Made by a program: the position numbers and the translations under genes
In this document: positions 53,369 through 63,119 of the stretch, one piece after another
How the letters are laid out: each line of letters starts with the position of its first letter
Numbering within the stretch: the stretch's first letter is position 1
The notes under the pieces: generated by a model
Databases searched by the model: none
What the model saw: the letters and a program-made list of their open reading frames with translations, nothing else
What the model was told of the DNA's origin: nothing
Assembly (NCBI RefSeq): GCF_016429255.1
Contig: NZ_JAELUG010000021.1
Location: 1-64,000, forward strand
Reading direction: 5' to 3'
DNA: 64,000 nucleotides
From: Rhizobium sp. ASV8
Lineage (GTDB): Bacteria > Pseudomonadota > Alphaproteobacteria > Rhizobiales > Rhizobiaceae

Positions 53369-54742
53369 ATGTCAATTTCCAAGCTTTCCTCCGCCCTGAC
53401 ACGGGTCGGCATGCTTTCTGCGGCGGTGCTCGCGCCGGCGATCGCTTTCGCGCAGGATGCAGCTCCGGCTGCCGCTGCGGCTGCGGCAACCGCCGCTGCG
53501 CCGGTGCCGGACAAGGGCGATACCGCCTTCATGTTCATCTCCACCATTCTCGTGCTGTTCATGCTCGTGCCGGGCCTTGCCCTGTTCTATGGCGGTCTCG
53601 TCCGCTCCAAGAACATGCTCTCGGTCCTGATGCAGTGCACCATGATCGGCGCCGTGGTGATGCTCCTTTGGGTTCTCTATGGCTATTCCTTCGCGTTCGG
53701 CGGCGGCACCAGCCCCTATTGGGGCGGTACGGCCAAGATGTTCCTTTCGGGCGTCTCGACCGCGACAACCGCTCCGACCTTCTCCAAGGGCGTCGTCATC
53801 CCTGAATTCATCTTCATGCTGTTCCAGATGACCTTTGCCGCCATCACGCCGGCTCTGATCATCGGCGCCTTCGCCGAACGCATCAAGTTCGGCGCTGCCA
53901 TCCTCTTCTGCGCACTGTGGGCGACCTTCGTCTACTTCCCGATCGCCCATATGGTCTGGGATTCCAACGGCATGCTCTTCAAGATGGGCGCTCTCGATTT
54001 CGCTGGCGGCACGGTCGTTCACATCAATGCCGGTATCGCTGGCTTCGTCGGCGCGCTGCTCGTCGGCAAGCGCATCGGCTTCGGCAAGGACATGATGGCC
54101 CCGCACTCCATGACGCTGACCATGGTCGGCGCTTCCATGCTCTGGGTCGGTTGGTTCGGCTTCAATGCCGGTTCGAACCTCGAAGCCTCCGGCGGTGCGA
54201 TGCTCGCGACCGTCAACACCTTCGTCGCAACCGCAGCTGCCATCATCTCCTGGTCGCTGGTCGAAACCTTTACCCGCGGCAAAGCCTCCATGCTCGGCGG
54301 CGCTTCGGGCATGGTCGCCGGCCTCGTCGCCATCACGCCTGCCGCTGGTATCGCCGGTCCGATGGGCGCGATTATCATGGGCCTGATCGTCTCGCCGCTC
54401 TGCTACTTCTTCGTTTCCGTGGTGAAGAACAAGTTCGGCTACGACGATACGGCTGACGTCTTCGGCGTACACTGCATCGGCGGCATCTTCGGCGCTATCG
54501 CAACCGGCATCTTCGCCAGCGCCTCGCTCGGCGGCGTCGGCTATGCCGATGGCGTCACCATGGGCAGCCAGGTGATGGTGCAGTTGACCGCCGTCGTCAC
54601 CACCATCCTGTGGTGCGGTATCGGCTCGGCGATCCTCTACAAGATCGTCGACGTCATCATCGGCCTGCGCGTGGTTCCGGAAGCCGAGCGCGAAGGTCTC
54701 GACCTCGCCTCGCATGGCGAAGCCGCCTACCACAATTCCTGA
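53369..54742 (+). CDS. amtB: Ammonium transporter AmtB
   Basis: The protein has 457 residues: a signal peptide (to about AIAFAQ), an unusual alanine-rich stretch (about residues 30-46), then eleven transmembrane helices. Conserved family segments include LFYGGLVRSKNMLS, GTVVHINAGIAGFVGALLVGKR (first pore histidine) and FGVHCIGGIFGAIATG (second pore histidine). It conducts ammonia/ammonium across the inner membrane and is gated by GlnK encoded just upstream. Two hairpins with T-runs end the operon. Confidence 0.96.
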   Translation: MSISKLSSALTRVGMLSAAVLAPAIAFAQDAAPAAAAAAATAAAPVPDKGDTAFMFISTILVLFMLVPGLALFYGGLVRSKNMLSVLMQCTMIGAVVMLLWVLYGYSFAFGGGTSPYWGGTAKMFLSGVSTATTAPTFSKGVVIPEFIFMLFQMTFAAITPALIIGAFAERIKFGAAILFCALWATFVYFPIAHMVWDSNGMLFKMGALDFAGGTVVHINAGIAGFVGALLVGKRIGFGKDMMAPHSMTLTMVGASMLWVGWFGFNAGSNLEASGGAMLATVNTFVATAAAIISWSLVETFTRGKASMLGGASGMVAGLVAITPAAGIAGPMGAIIMGLIVSPLCYFFVSVVKNKFGYDDTADVFGVHCIGGIFGAIATGIFASASLGGVGYADGVTMGSQVMVQLTAVVTTILWCGIGSAILYKIVDVIIGLRVVPEAEREGLDLASHGEAAYHNS

Positions 54743-54797
54743 TCGGAGCTTGCGATGCCGGTACCAGAAGCCGGCATCGCTGAACGTCCCGTCGCAG

Positions 54798-54825
54798 CCC
54801 GCTTCATCGCAAGCGGGTTGCTTTT
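54798..54825 (+). terminator. First terminator hairpin of glnK-amtB
   Basis: CCCGCTT (54798-54804) and AAGCGGG (54811-54817) form a 7-bp stem with the loop CATCGC, followed by TTGCTTTT. Confidence 0.75.
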
Positions 54826-54853
54826 GGCCCGAACCTCGGTTCGGGCCCTTTTT
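54826..54853 (+). terminator. Second, strong terminator hairpin of glnK-amtB
   Basis: GGCCCGAACC (54826-54835) and GGTTCGGGCC (54838-54847) form a perfect 10-bp stem (inner loop CTCG if the closing pair opens), followed by CTTTTT. It directly follows the first hairpin, giving a tandem terminator. Confidence 0.9.
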
Positions 54854-55015
54854 GTTTATGCACTGCCATTTGCCTGCAAATGACTGTCATCCGAGAGCTT
54901 GAGGCGCATGGTTAATATGCCATTAACCCTCCTCTGATTAGGTAGGGCTAACCTGCCGGCGAGTGGGCATAGACCGATTCGCTTGCGCTTTCGACACGGA
55001 ACGGGGCTGGATATC

Positions 55016-57673
55016 ATGGGCAGAAGCAATTCGGCGGCGTTGAGCGGTCGCCCCGACCGCTTATCGCTATCGAGTGTGGTTTGGCGTCAGGTCAAGGGTC
55101 TGGCCGGCTTCGCATTGCTGTTCCTGTTAGCGCTCGCCGTTGCGGCGCTGGCGACGTGGAACGTCATGGACCCCAGCTATTCCTACGCCACAGGCAATGC
55201 TCCGACGAACCTGCTCGGTTTTCCCGGTGCCGCATTTGCCGACATCATGATGCAAGCCCTTGGCCTGACGTCCCTGGTCGCAATGCTGCCCGTTGCCGCC
55301 TGGGCCTTCGCCTTCATCTCCAATCGCAAGCTCAACCGCGTACCGTCTCGTCTCGGCGCGTGGCTCGGCGGCTGCATCGTCGCGGCCGGTTCCATGGCCT
55401 GCTTCCCAGCGCCGCCGACCTGGCCGATCCCGAACGGTATCGGCGGGGTTATCGGCGATATCCTGCTGCGTTTTCCCGCGCTCTTCATCGGCACCTATCC
55501 AAGCGGCGTCGTTGCTATCGTCATAGGTTCCGTGCTTGCCGTTCCCGCGATCTGGCTCATGCTCTTCGGCGCTGGCGTCATCGGAGAGGGCCCCGTCGAA
55601 GACGAAGAGGATGAAGAAGAGTACGAGGAAACACGCAGCCGCGCGCGCCGTGTCGGCGATGAAGACGAAGATGACGACCGCGGCAGCTTCCTGAGCAACT
55701 TCATGGCCTTCGGTGCTGTCATGCACGCCTGGTACAATACGCAGGCCCGCCTTCGCCGCCTGTTCGGCATGGGGCCGCGCAAGCGCCGCGACCATGCATT
55801 CGATGCCCCTTACGATTTCAATGACGACGAATTCGGCACCTTGAATGAGCCGGCTCGAGCCAAGGCGCCGATGGCCCGCGTCGAACCGTCGCTCGAAGGC
55901 TCGGCTGCGCGTCGCGTCGTGTCCGCGCCCTCCATCAGCCTCGGCGACGATGAGGACGATGATTCGGCCTATGACCGAGATCCGCCGCGGCCTGCCGGCA
56001 TTCTGCCCGACGACGAGGATGACGATGAATGGCCGTTGCGTCCTGCCTCGCCGAAGGCGGCAGCCGGCCAGCGTGTCGTTCCCCCCGCATCGCGTCCGAA
56101 GCCGGGCGCGCGGGCGGAGCGCGAAGCGCAGACCTCCTTCATTCGGCCCTACGGCTTCCAGCTTCCAGCCGTACATCTGCTCGCCGAACCGAAGGCCGTC
56201 ACCCGCGATGCAACGCTCTCGGCCGACGCGCTGGAGCAGAATGCCCGCATGCTCGAAGGCGTGCTGGAAGATTTCGGCGTCAAGGGCGAGATCATCCATG
56301 TTCGTCCCGGCCCGGTCGTCACGCTTTACGAGCTGGAGCCGGCGCCCGGCATCAAGTCTTCCCGCGTCATCGGTCTTGCCGACGATATCGCCCGCTCGAT
56401 GAGCGCGATTGCTGCCCGCGTCGCAGTCGTTCCCGGCCGCAATGCCATCGGTATCGAGCTGCCGAATTCCACACGCGAGACCGTCTATCTGCGCGAACTC
56501 GTCGCCAGCCGCGATTTCGAGTCGTCGAAAGCCAAGCTGGCCATGGCGCTCGGCAAGACGATCGGCGGCGAGCCGGTCATTGCCGACCTCGCCAAGATGC
56601 CGCATCTACTTGTCGCCGGCACCACCGGCTCGGGCAAGTCCGTCGCCATCAACACCATGATCCTGTCGTTGCTCTATCGCATGACGCCGGAGCAGTGCCG
56701 TCTGATCATGATCGATCCGAAGATGCTGGAACTCTCCGTCTATGACGGTATCCCGCACCTGCTGTCGCCTGTCGTTACCGATCCGAAGAAGGCCGTCGTC
56801 GCGCTCAAATGGACCGTCCGCGAGATGGAAGAGCGCTACAAGAAGATGTCGAAGATCGGCGTGCGCAATATCGACGGCTTCAACACGCGCGTCGAACAGG
56901 CCGTCGCCAAGGGCGAAGCGATCAGCCGTACGGTGCAGACCGGCTTCGACCGCCACACCGGCGAGGCGATCTACGAGACGGAAGAATTCGACCTGAAGCC
57001 GATGCCCTATATCGTCGTCATCATCGACGAAATGGCCGATCTGATGATGGTCGCAGGCAAGGATATCGAAGGCGCGGTGCAGCGCCTGGCGCAGATGGCG
57101 CGTGCAGCCGGCATCCATGTCATCATGGCGACCCAGCGCCCCTCGGTCGATGTCATCACCGGCACGATCAAGGCAAACTTCCCGACGCGCATCTCCTTCC
57201 AGGTGACGTCAAAGATCGACAGCCGCACCATTCTCGGCGAACAGGGCGCCGAGCAGCTGCTCGGCATGGGTGACATGCTCTACATGGCCGGAGGCGGCCG
57301 CATCCAACGCGTGCACGGTCCTTTCGTCGCTGATGGCGAAGTCGAGGATATCGTTGCCTATCTGAAGACCCAGGGCGCGCCGCAATATCTCGATGCCATC
57401 ACCATCGACGAGGATGAGGACGAAGACGGCCACGGGCCGGCCGGCACCTCCAACCTCTCCGAATCGGACGACCCTTACGATCAGGCCGTTGCCATCGTGC
57501 TGCGCGACGGCAAGGCTTCGACCTCCTACATCCAGCGCCGGCTCGGCATCGGTTACAATCGGGCCGCTTCGCTGATCGAGCGCATGGAGCAGGAAGGCGT
57601 GATCGGCCCAGCCAACCATGCAGGCAAGCGCGAAATTCTCGTTCCCACCGAGGCGGATATTCTGGATCGCTGA
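55016..57673 (+). CDS. ftsK: DNA translocase FtsK
   Basis: The protein has 885 residues. The N-terminal part holds four transmembrane segments (about 25-200) for septal anchoring. A linker of about 200 residues rich in acidic runs ([17 protein letters not shown]) follows, then the RecA-like motor: Walker [13 protein letters not shown] near 540, Walker [14 protein letters not shown] near 675. The C-terminal gamma winged helix ([22 protein letters not shown]) reads oriented DNA signals. It pumps chromosome ends past the closing septum and activates XerCD at dif. The ATG at 55016 follows GGGG. Confidence 0.95.
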   Translation: MGRSNSAALSGRPDRLSLSSVVWRQVKGLAGFALLFLLALAVAALATWNVMDPSYSYATGNAPTNLLGFPGAAFADIMMQALGLTSLVAMLPVAAWAFAFISNRKLNRVPSRLGAWLGGCIVAAGSMACFPAPPTWPIPNGIGGVIGDILLRFPALFIGTYPSGVVAIVIGSVLAVPAIWLMLFGAGVIGEGPVEDEEDEEEYEETRSRARRVGDEDEDDDRGSFLSNFMAFGAVMHAWYNTQARLRRLFGMGPRKRRDHAFDAPYDFNDDEFGTLNEPARAKAPMARVEPSLEGSAARRVVSAPSISLGDDEDDDSAYDRDPPRPAGILPDDEDDDEWPLRPASPKAAAGQRVVPPASRPKPGARAEREAQTSFIRPYGFQLPAVHLLAEPKAVTRDATLSADALEQNARMLEGVLEDFGVKGEIIHVRPGPVVTLYELEPAPGIKSSRVIGLADDIARSMSAIAARVAVVPGRNAIGIELPNSTRETVYLRELVASRDFESSKAKLAMALGKTIGGEPVIADLAKMPHLLVAGTTGSGKSVAINTMILSLLYRMTPEQCRLIMIDPKMLELSVYDGIPHLLSPVVTDPKKAVVALKWTVREMEERYKKMSKIGVRNIDGFNTRVEQAVAKGEAISRTVQTGFDRHTGEAIYETEEFDLKPMPYIVVIIDEMADLMMVAGKDIEGAVQRLAQMARAAGIHVIMATQRPSVDVITGTIKANFPTRISFQVTSKIDSRTILGEQGAEQLLGMGDMLYMAGGGRIQRVHGPFVADGEVEDIVAYLKTQGAPQYLDAITIDEDEDEDGHGPAGTSNLSESDDPYDQAVAIVLRDGKASTSYIQRRLGIGYNRAASLIERMEQEGVIGPANHAGKREILVPTEADILDR

Positions 57674-57827
57674 GGCGATCCACTTTCCGTGTCACCTATC
57701 CCCGCCTATGTTCGTAACTGCGCCTATGATCAGGCAAATTTGATCGCGGCCCCTCAGGGGCTCTGAGCCGCCGCGCCATGAAGACGCCGATTTTGCGCGC
57801 CATGGACGAAGCATGAAGGAGAATTCG

Positions 57828-58478
57828 ATGAAAAAGTTTGATGCGCAGCCGTCCACCCGACTTTCCCTGAGCCGCCGACATTTTCTCGGCGCCGTGGTCG
57901 CGGTCGGTGCGGCAAGCGCTCTGCCGGTTTCGGCCCTCGCGCAGGCGCAGGCCGCCGCCGTCAATCCCAGCATTGCGCAAGCCATCGCCGATCACTTCTC
58001 GTCCATCAAGTCGATGAAGGGAGGCTTTCTGCAGATCGGGCCGCGCGGCGACCAGATGAGCGGCACGTTTTTCATCCTGCGCCCGGGCAAGATGCGCTTC
58101 AACTACGATCCACCGTCCCGCATGCGCGTAATTTGCGACGGAAACAACGTGCAGGTCCTCAACGATCAGACGCAGACGAGAAACATGTATCAGCTGTCGA
58201 AGACACCGCTGAGCCTGCTGCTTGCCAACAAGATCGACCTTTCTGCCGACATGGTGAGGGATGTCGACTCGAAGCCGGATCTCACCAAGATCACGCTCGG
58301 CAATCGCACCGTTTTCGGCGATTCGACCATCACGATGATCTTCGATTCGAAGACCTACGACCTGCGTCAGTGGACGGTGATCGATCCGCAGGGCAAGACG
58401 ACCGACGTCATCATCAACAACGTCAAGACCAACATCGCCTTCGACGACAGCGTTTTCCGCATCGATTACACGCGTTGA
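57828..58478 (+). CDS. lolA: Outer-membrane lipoprotein carrier protein LolA
   Basis: This periplasmic chaperone of lipoproteins has 216 residues. The LolA fold is recognised by SFSSIKSMKGGFLQIGPRGDQ-type start, GTFFILRPGKMRFNYDPPS near 75, and QWTVIDPQGKTTDVIINNV near 180. The leader contains SRRHFLGA, a twin-arginine-like motif, before a hydrophobic stretch ending ALAQA; LolA is usually Sec-exported, so this is unusual. An in-frame ATG 15 bases earlier is rejected because AAGGAG lies within it, six bases before 57828. ftsK precedes it by 154 bp. Confidence 0.93.
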   Translation: MKKFDAQPSTRLSLSRRHFLGAVVAVGAASALPVSALAQAQAAAVNPSIAQAIADHFSSIKSMKGGFLQIGPRGDQMSGTFFILRPGKMRFNYDPPSRMRVICDGNNVQVLNDQTQTRNMYQLSKTPLSLLLANKIDLSADMVRDVDSKPDLTKITLGNRTVFGDSTITMIFDSKTYDLRQWTVIDPQGKTTDVIINNVKTNIAFDDSVFRIDYTR

Positions 58479-58507
58479 CACAAGCACCGACCGGTATCTC
58501 CGGCCCC

Positions 58508-58608
58508 AGAGCCTTTCCGTTTTTCTTCGAATCGCGGAGAGGCTCTCTCTTTTTGTCGTCCGCAATTCCGAACGGAAAACCGCTTCGTGCTTATCCTCGA
58601 ATGACTCC
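58508..58608. repeat. Intergenic repeat family B with hairpin, second copy
   Basis: A 12-bp stem (58508-58519 with 58535-58546) encloses a C/T-rich loop, followed by CGCAATTCCGAACGGAAAACCGC also found at 48871-48971. One base pair differs from that copy by a compensating change (A-T there, C-G here). It lies 30 bp after lolA. Confidence 0.75.
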
Positions 58609-58692
58609 GGGGCTGGAGACGTGCCGGAATGACCTTTTCTTTCCGCTGCAGCCGGTCTAAAGCCTTACGCTCACGACGGGAAAGGCTTGGGC

Positions 58693-59496
58693 ATGGGATT
58701 TTCGATTGCGACGTGGAACATCAATTCGGTGCGGCTGCGCATGCCCATCGTCGAACAGTTCGTCATGCAGGCTCGGCCCGACATTCTCTGTCTGCAGGAA
58801 ACCAAGGTTCCGAACGAGCTTTTCCCCTATGCGCCGCTAAAGGCGCTCGGCTACGAGCACATCATCATCCACGGCCAGAAGGGTTATCACGGCGTGGCGA
58901 TCGCCTCGCGTTTTCCCCTGACCGAAGATCACCGCCAGGATTACTGCAATGTCGGTGACAGCAGGCACATCTCCGCGATCTTCGAGCGCGGTGGTCGCCG
59001 TATCCGCCTGCACAATTTCTACGTTCCGGCTGGTGGCGATGAGCCGGATCGCACTATCAATCCGAAATTCGGCCATAAGCTCGACTTCATCGAGGAGATG
59101 AAGAAGCTGCATGCCAATGCCGAGCAGAACACGTCTGCAATCCTCGTCGGCGATCTCAACATCGCGCCGCTGGAACACGATGTCTGGTCGCACAAGCAGC
59201 TGCTGAAGATCGTCAGCCATACGCCGATCGAGACCGACGGGCTGATCGAGGTGATGAAGCGCGGCGCCTGGCTCGACCTGATGCGCCAGCAGGTGCCTGC
59301 CAGTGAGAAGCTCTATACGTGGTGGAGCTATCGCGCCAAGGATTGGGAAGCAGCCGATCGCGGCCGCCGTCTCGACCATATCTGGTCGTCATCGGATCTT
59401 GGTCCGCACCTCCAGCGAATCGAGATTCTGAAGGCAGCGCGCGGCTGGGATCGCCCGTCCGATCACGTGCCGGTCGTGGCGCATTTCGATCTCTAA
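58693..59496 (+). CDS. xthA: Exodeoxyribonuclease III
   Basis: The protein has 267 residues, an AP endonuclease and 3'-5' exonuclease of base-excision repair. Motifs of the EEP fold are visible: ATWNINSVRLR near 8, CLQETKVP near 36 (metal-binding Glu), HNFYVPAGGDEPD, VGDLNIAPLEHDVW near 153 (catalytic Asp and Asn) and SDHVPVVA at the end (catalytic His). A TTG six bases before also opens the frame, but ATG 58693 has GGGAAAGG at the right distance. Confidence 0.93.
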   Translation: MGFSIATWNINSVRLRMPIVEQFVMQARPDILCLQETKVPNELFPYAPLKALGYEHIIIHGQKGYHGVAIASRFPLTEDHRQDYCNVGDSRHISAIFERGGRRIRLHNFYVPAGGDEPDRTINPKFGHKLDFIEEMKKLHANAEQNTSAILVGDLNIAPLEHDVWSHKQLLKIVSHTPIETDGLIEVMKRGAWLDLMRQQVPASEKLYTWWSYRAKDWEAADRGRRLDHIWSSSDLGPHLQRIEILKAARGWDRPSDHVPVVAHFDL

Positions 59497-59537
59497 TCTC
59501 TAGGAAGATCTAGTCGAAGGCCCTTGATCGCAAGCCC

Positions 59538-59993
59538 TCAGGAAAAACGGCCGAGAAGCGCGGCCGTCTGCCTGGCAAGGGCCGCAAAGTTTTCGCGAAT
59601 GCGATTCTGGATCAGCAGGCCGGCGTCGGGGTATTCTTCGATCAGCCGGTGGAAGAGGGCGCGCGTGATGCGGATGACATCAGACTCCTCGGCGGCGACG
59701 GCCGTATATTTCCGCTCCACCAGCGTCACCAGGGCAAGTTCGGAGAGCATTGTGCCGGCCTGCACCACGGCTTCCACCTGCCTTTGCCCCGAGGTGTCGA
59801 CGGTGCTGAGCTCGAAACTGCCGCGCGTGACGACATAAGCGCATTCGGCCGGCGATTTCTCCCGAAACAGGGTCTGCCCTTCGGACACGCGACGGCGATC
59901 GGCGCCGAAGGCGATCAGCCGCAACGGTTCATCGCCCATGCCGTGGAAGAGCGGCAGTTGCGACAGCAGGCGGATATCGTCGTTCAGTGCCAT
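59538..59993 (-). CDS. Stand-alone cyclic-nucleotide-binding-domain protein
   Basis: The protein has 151 residues and consists of a cNMP_binding domain only (LPLFHGMGDEPLRLIAFGADRR; FREKSPAECAYVVTRGSFEL; AGTMLSELALVTLVERKYTAVAAEE), with no DNA-binding part. Its position 9 bp after the cenR-type regulator matches the OtpR/cNMP-binding gene pair described in Brucella. It may relay a nucleotide signal to that regulator, but this is inference. Confidence 0.88.
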   Translation of the reverse strand: MALNDDIRLLSQLPLFHGMGDEPLRLIAFGADRRRVSEGQTLFREKSPAECAYVVTRGSFELSTVDTSGQRQVEAVVQAGTMLSELALVTLVERKYTAVAAEESDVIRITRALFHRLIEEYPDAGLLIQNRIRENFAALARQTAALLGRFS

Positions 59994-60002
59994 GTCTGTG
60001 GC

Positions 60003-60686
60003 CTATGGAATGATCTTGTAGCCACCGTTTTCCGTCACCAGAATTTCGGCATTGGATGGATCGCGCTCGATCTTCTGGCGAAGGCGATAGACGTGGGTCT
60101 CGAGCGTGTGGGTGGTCACGCCGGAATTATAGCCCCAGACTTCTTCGAGCAGGATATCGCGGGTCACGACCTTCTGGTCGGCGCGATAGAGATAGCGGAT
60201 GATTGCCGCTTCCTTTTCGGTAAGGCGGATCTTCTGGCCGTCTTCGGTGGTCAGAAGCTTCTGGCTCGGCTTGAAGAGATAGCGTCCGACAGTGAAGGTC
60301 GCGTCCTCGCTCTGCTCGTGCTGGCGCAATTGGGCGCGGATGCGGGCAAGCAGCACGGCGAAGCGGAAGGGCTTCGTCACATAATCGTTGGCGCCGGCTT
60401 CCAGGCCGAGAATGGTGTCCGAATCCGTATCATGGCCCGTCAACATGATGATCGGCGCCTTGAAGCCGTTCTTGCGCAGCAGCTTCACGGCTTCGCGGCC
60501 ATCCATGTCAGGCAACCCGACATCCATGATGAGGAGGTCGACAGGCACGGTGCGAGCGGTCTGCACACCCTTTCCAGCCGTCACTTCCTGCAGGACGTTG
60601 AATTCCTCGTAGAGCGATAATTGCTCGACCAGCATCTCGCGCAGGTCGTTGTCATCGTCCACCAGGAGAATGGTGCGTGCGGTCAT
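60003..60686 (-). CDS. cenR: CenR/OtpR-type OmpR-family response regulator
   Basis: The protein has 227 residues. The receiver starts ARTILLVDDDNDLREMLVEQLSLYEEF; the acceptor Asp is in LLIMDVGLPDMDG and the lysine in VTKPFRFAVLL. The DNA-binding winged helix (EKEAAIIRYLYRADQKVV; THTLETHVYRLRQKIE) follows. The sequence and the coupled cNMP-binding gene point to the CenR/OtpR envelope regulator of alphaproteobacteria, which controls cell-envelope genes and is essential in several species. No kinase is next to it; the CenK-type partner is normally encoded elsewhere. Confidence 0.85.
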   Translation of the reverse strand: MTARTILLVDDDNDLREMLVEQLSLYEEFNVLQEVTAGKGVQTARTVPVDLLIMDVGLPDMDGREAVKLLRKNGFKAPIIMLTGHDTDSDTILGLEAGANDYVTKPFRFAVLLARIRAQLRQHEQSEDATFTVGRYLFKPSQKLLTTEDGQKIRLTEKEAAIIRYLYRADQKVVTRDILLEEVWGYNSGVTTHTLETHVYRLRQKIERDPSNAEILVTENGGYKIIP

Positions 60687-61171
60687 GCCGTTCGGATCCT
60701 CGTTCTAATCCCTCCTAAGTCCTACGCCAAATTGCATTTTTAGCAAGTCGAGACGCAGCCTAGGCTTGGTGGTTTGCTTGAAACTGCTATGATTTCAAAT
60801 GAAATCACGCGCAAAGCAAAAACATGTGAGCGAAATGGAAAAGGCAAGGGTGGGCTCATCCGGGTTGCTTTCGCATGTGCTGTGTCTGCTACGCCGGGTA
60901 ACCGTTATCGCCTTGCTCGTTTAAAGTCCTCGATCGTTCCTGCCTTGGAATTGCGATGACAGCGAGTGTCGGCGATGCGACGGGCAACTGTTCTGCAGCA
61001 AAAGGCCGACCGTTCACGTTGCCTCAATTATCGCCTGGGGTTAAAATCCGGAACCTTTCCATTATATAGGTCTTCTACCGGCGCGCCCGCGCGGGCTTGG
61101 CCCAAATTGTTTCTTTCAAAATTTAAATCACGCCTTCACTCCATTCCCTATCGATCACCTGGAGACTTACC
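60687..61171. other. 485-bp intergenic stretch with a palindrome, no supported gene
   Basis: The gap separates the divergent cenR and aldo/keto reductase genes and should hold both promoters. It contains the perfect palindrome GATTTCAAATGAAATC (60791-60806) and a GCCCGCGCGGGC palindrome (61085-61096). The short open frames at 60774-60959 and 60966-61175 lack ribosome-binding sites and recognisable products. Confidence 0.55.
60791..60806. promoter_or_regulatory. 16-bp palindrome upstream of cenR
   Basis: GATTTCA (60791-60797) and TGAAATC (60800-60806) are exact reverse complements with AA between. It lies about 105 bp before the cenR start codon. The A/T-rich form is typical of operators for small dimeric regulators; which protein binds is unknown. 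Confidence 0.4.
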
Positions 61172-62002
61172 GTGACTACGCAAACGACAATTACGTTCAA
61201 CGACGGCAATTCCATTCCACAGGTTGGCCTCGGTGTCTGGCAGACGCCGGAAAACGTCGCGCCGATGGCCGTCAGCACCGCTTTGAAAGCCGGCTATCGC
61301 CATGTCGATACCGCAGCCATCTATGCCAACGAAGATGGCGTCGGCGAAGGTATCCGCCAGTCGGGCGTTGCCCGGAAGGATATCTTCCTGACCACCAAGC
61401 TGTGGAACGAGGCGCAAGGCTTCGATTCCACTCTCAAGGCCTTCGACGAAAGCCTGAAGCGGCTGGGAACCGACTATATCGATCTTTATCTCATCCACTG
61501 GCCGTCGCCGCATCGCGACCGTTACCTCGATACCTGGAAAGCCTTTGTGCGCCTGAAGGAAGAGGGCCGTGCCCGCTCGATCGGCGTCTCCAACTTCGCC
61601 AAGGAGCATCTCGACCGCATCATCGGCGAGACGGGCGTCACGCCCGTCCTGAACCAGATCGAGCTGCATCCGACCTTCCAGCAGAAGGCTCTGCGTGAAG
61701 TGCACGACAAGCTCGGCATCAAGACGCAGTCCTGGAGCCCGCTCGGCCAGGGCAAGCTTCTGGAAAATGCCACGATCGGCAAGGTCGCGGCCAAGCACGG
61801 CCGCACGCCGGCGCAGGTCATTATTCGCTGGCACATCGACAACGGCCTGATCGTCATCCCGAAGTCGGTAACGCCGAGCCGTATCGAGGAAAACCTCAAG
61901 GTTTTCGACTTCAAGCTCGACAGCGACGATCTGGCCGAAATCGCCAAGCTCGATTCGGCCAGCGGCCGTATCGGCCCGGATCCGATGACGGCGACGTTCT
62001 GA
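61172..62002 (+). CDS. Aldo/keto reductase
   Basis: The protein has 276 residues. It has the TIM-barrel AKR catalytic tetrad: Asp and Tyr in YRHVDTAAIYAN (near 45-53), Lys in TTKLWN (near 76) and His in LIHWPSP (near 109). NADPH-binding residues lie in the C-terminal IPKSVTPSRIEENL. Related enzymes reduce aldehydes such as 2,5-diketo-D-gluconate or methylglyoxal. The start is GTG at 61172 with GGAG seven bases upstream. A strong terminator follows. Confidence 0.93.
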   Translation: MTTQTTITFNDGNSIPQVGLGVWQTPENVAPMAVSTALKAGYRHVDTAAIYANEDGVGEGIRQSGVARKDIFLTTKLWNEAQGFDSTLKAFDESLKRLGTDYIDLYLIHWPSPHRDRYLDTWKAFVRLKEEGRARSIGVSNFAKEHLDRIIGETGVTPVLNQIELHPTFQQKALREVHDKLGIKTQSWSPLGQGKLLENATIGKVAAKHGRTPAQVIIRWHIDNGLIVIPKSVTPSRIEENLKVFDFKLDSDDLAEIAKLDSASGRIGPDPMTATF

Positions 62003-62040
62003 TATCTGGCTCGCGCGAATAATCTGAAATTTCAAAGGAA

Positions 62041-62074
62041 GGCCCGGTGCAATCGCATCGGGCCTTCTTCTTTT
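62041..62074 (+). terminator. Rho-independent terminator of the aldo/keto reductase gene
   Basis: GGCCCGGTGC (62041-62050) pairs with GCATCGGGCC (62055-62064), one G-T pair, loop AATC, followed by TTCTTCTTTT. It also lies at the 3' end of the convergent LysR gene. Confidence 0.9.
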
Positions 62075-63006
62075 CAGCGCATCTCCCGGTGTGTTGGGTC
62101 ATCCGTATCGCCATGGCGGGCCGCCAAGCGTCTTGCGAGAAACTCGACGACGGCGCGCACGCCCGGCAATTGGCCGCGGCGGTGGGTGGTGAGGATCGTG
62201 GTGGTGACGCTGCCGGCCGTCCAGCCTGGCAAGACCCGAACGATCTGACCGCGCTCAAGTGCCGCTTCGCACGCGGCTTCCGGCAGGCAGGTGACTCCGA
62301 GGCCCGAGATCGTCGCCCGCAGCAAGACAAGCGTCTCGTCGGCGACGAAGCGGCAGCGAGGGGCAACCGCAAGCGATAAGCCTTTCGCATTCTGCAGCTG
62401 CCATGTCTTGGCGGTCTGCGAGACGAGCAAGCCGTCATGATGCTGCAGCGCCTGCGGATCGGTAGGCGAGCCGTGCTTTTCGAGATAGGCGGGGGCAGCC
62501 ACCAGAATCACGTCGTCAACCGCGACCTGCCTTTGGACCAGTTCGGAATCCGGCAGCGGCGAGAAGTGGCTGCGCACGGCGATATCGAAACCTTCCTGCA
62601 CCAGATCGACGAAACGGTCGGTGGCATGGATCTGCAGCGTCAGCTTGGGATAGGCAACGGCAAGCAAGGGAAGATGATCCGCGAGCACGAATTGGGCTGA
62701 CGGCACGGAAGCGGTGATACGAACGACGCCGCTCGGCTCGGCGTGACGTCGCCGCACTACGTTTTCGGCTGCTTCCGCTTCGATCAGCGCGGCTGTTGCG
62801 TGCTCATAGAAATCCTGGCCGGGATCGGTCAGTCTGAAACTGCGCGAGGTGCGGTGCAGCAAGCGCGTGTCGAGATCCGCTTCCAGCGCAGCGATGCGCT
62901 TGCTGATCGTCGATTTCGGCATGTCCAGCCTGCGCGCGGCGGCGGCGAAGCCGCCATTGTCGACCGCGTGGACGAAGATCTGCAAATCATTGAGGTTTAG
63001 CGGCAT
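62074..63006 (-). CDS. LysR-family transcriptional regulator
   Basis: The protein has 310 residues. An N-terminal winged helix (LNDLQIFVHAVDNGGFAAAARRLDMPKSTISKRIAALE) is followed by the periplasmic-binding-type effector domain with SGVVRITASVPSAQ near 90. It belongs to the subgroup that controls single divergent stress or quinone-oxidation genes. It is divergent from a glutathione transferase gene, its probable target, with 113 bp between. The frame can also start at GTG 63018; ATG 63006 is preferred for its weak GGA and normal N-terminus. Confidence 0.92.
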   Translation of the reverse strand: MPLNLNDLQIFVHAVDNGGFAAAARRLDMPKSTISKRIAALEADLDTRLLHRTSRSFRLTDPGQDFYEHATAALIEAEAAENVVRRRHAEPSGVVRITASVPSAQFVLADHLPLLAVAYPKLTLQIHATDRFVDLVQEGFDIAVRSHFSPLPDSELVQRQVAVDDVILVAAPAYLEKHGSPTDPQALQHHDGLLVSQTAKTWQLQNAKGLSLAVAPRCRFVADETLVLLRATISGLGVTCLPEAACEAALERGQIVRVLPGWTAGSVTTTILTTHRRGQLPGVRAVVEFLARRLAARHGDTDDPTHREMR

Positions 63007-63119
63007 AGGAATGTCCACATGGGGAGACTTTTGGTTCGAATTTAACGGTCTACCGGTTTAAAGTCCACAAATCCATATTGCTGATATCGAGGTTGTGCCT
63101 CGTAACTTCAGGAGAAAAT

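Noticed and set aside
53372..54733. Minus-strand frame of 453 codons over amtB
   Set aside because: It has extreme D/H/E/R composition typical of the antisense of a membrane protein gene.
60774..61175. Two short plus-strand frames between cenR and the aldo/keto reductase
   Set aside because: They have neither a ribosome-binding site nor recognisable products; the region looks regulatory.
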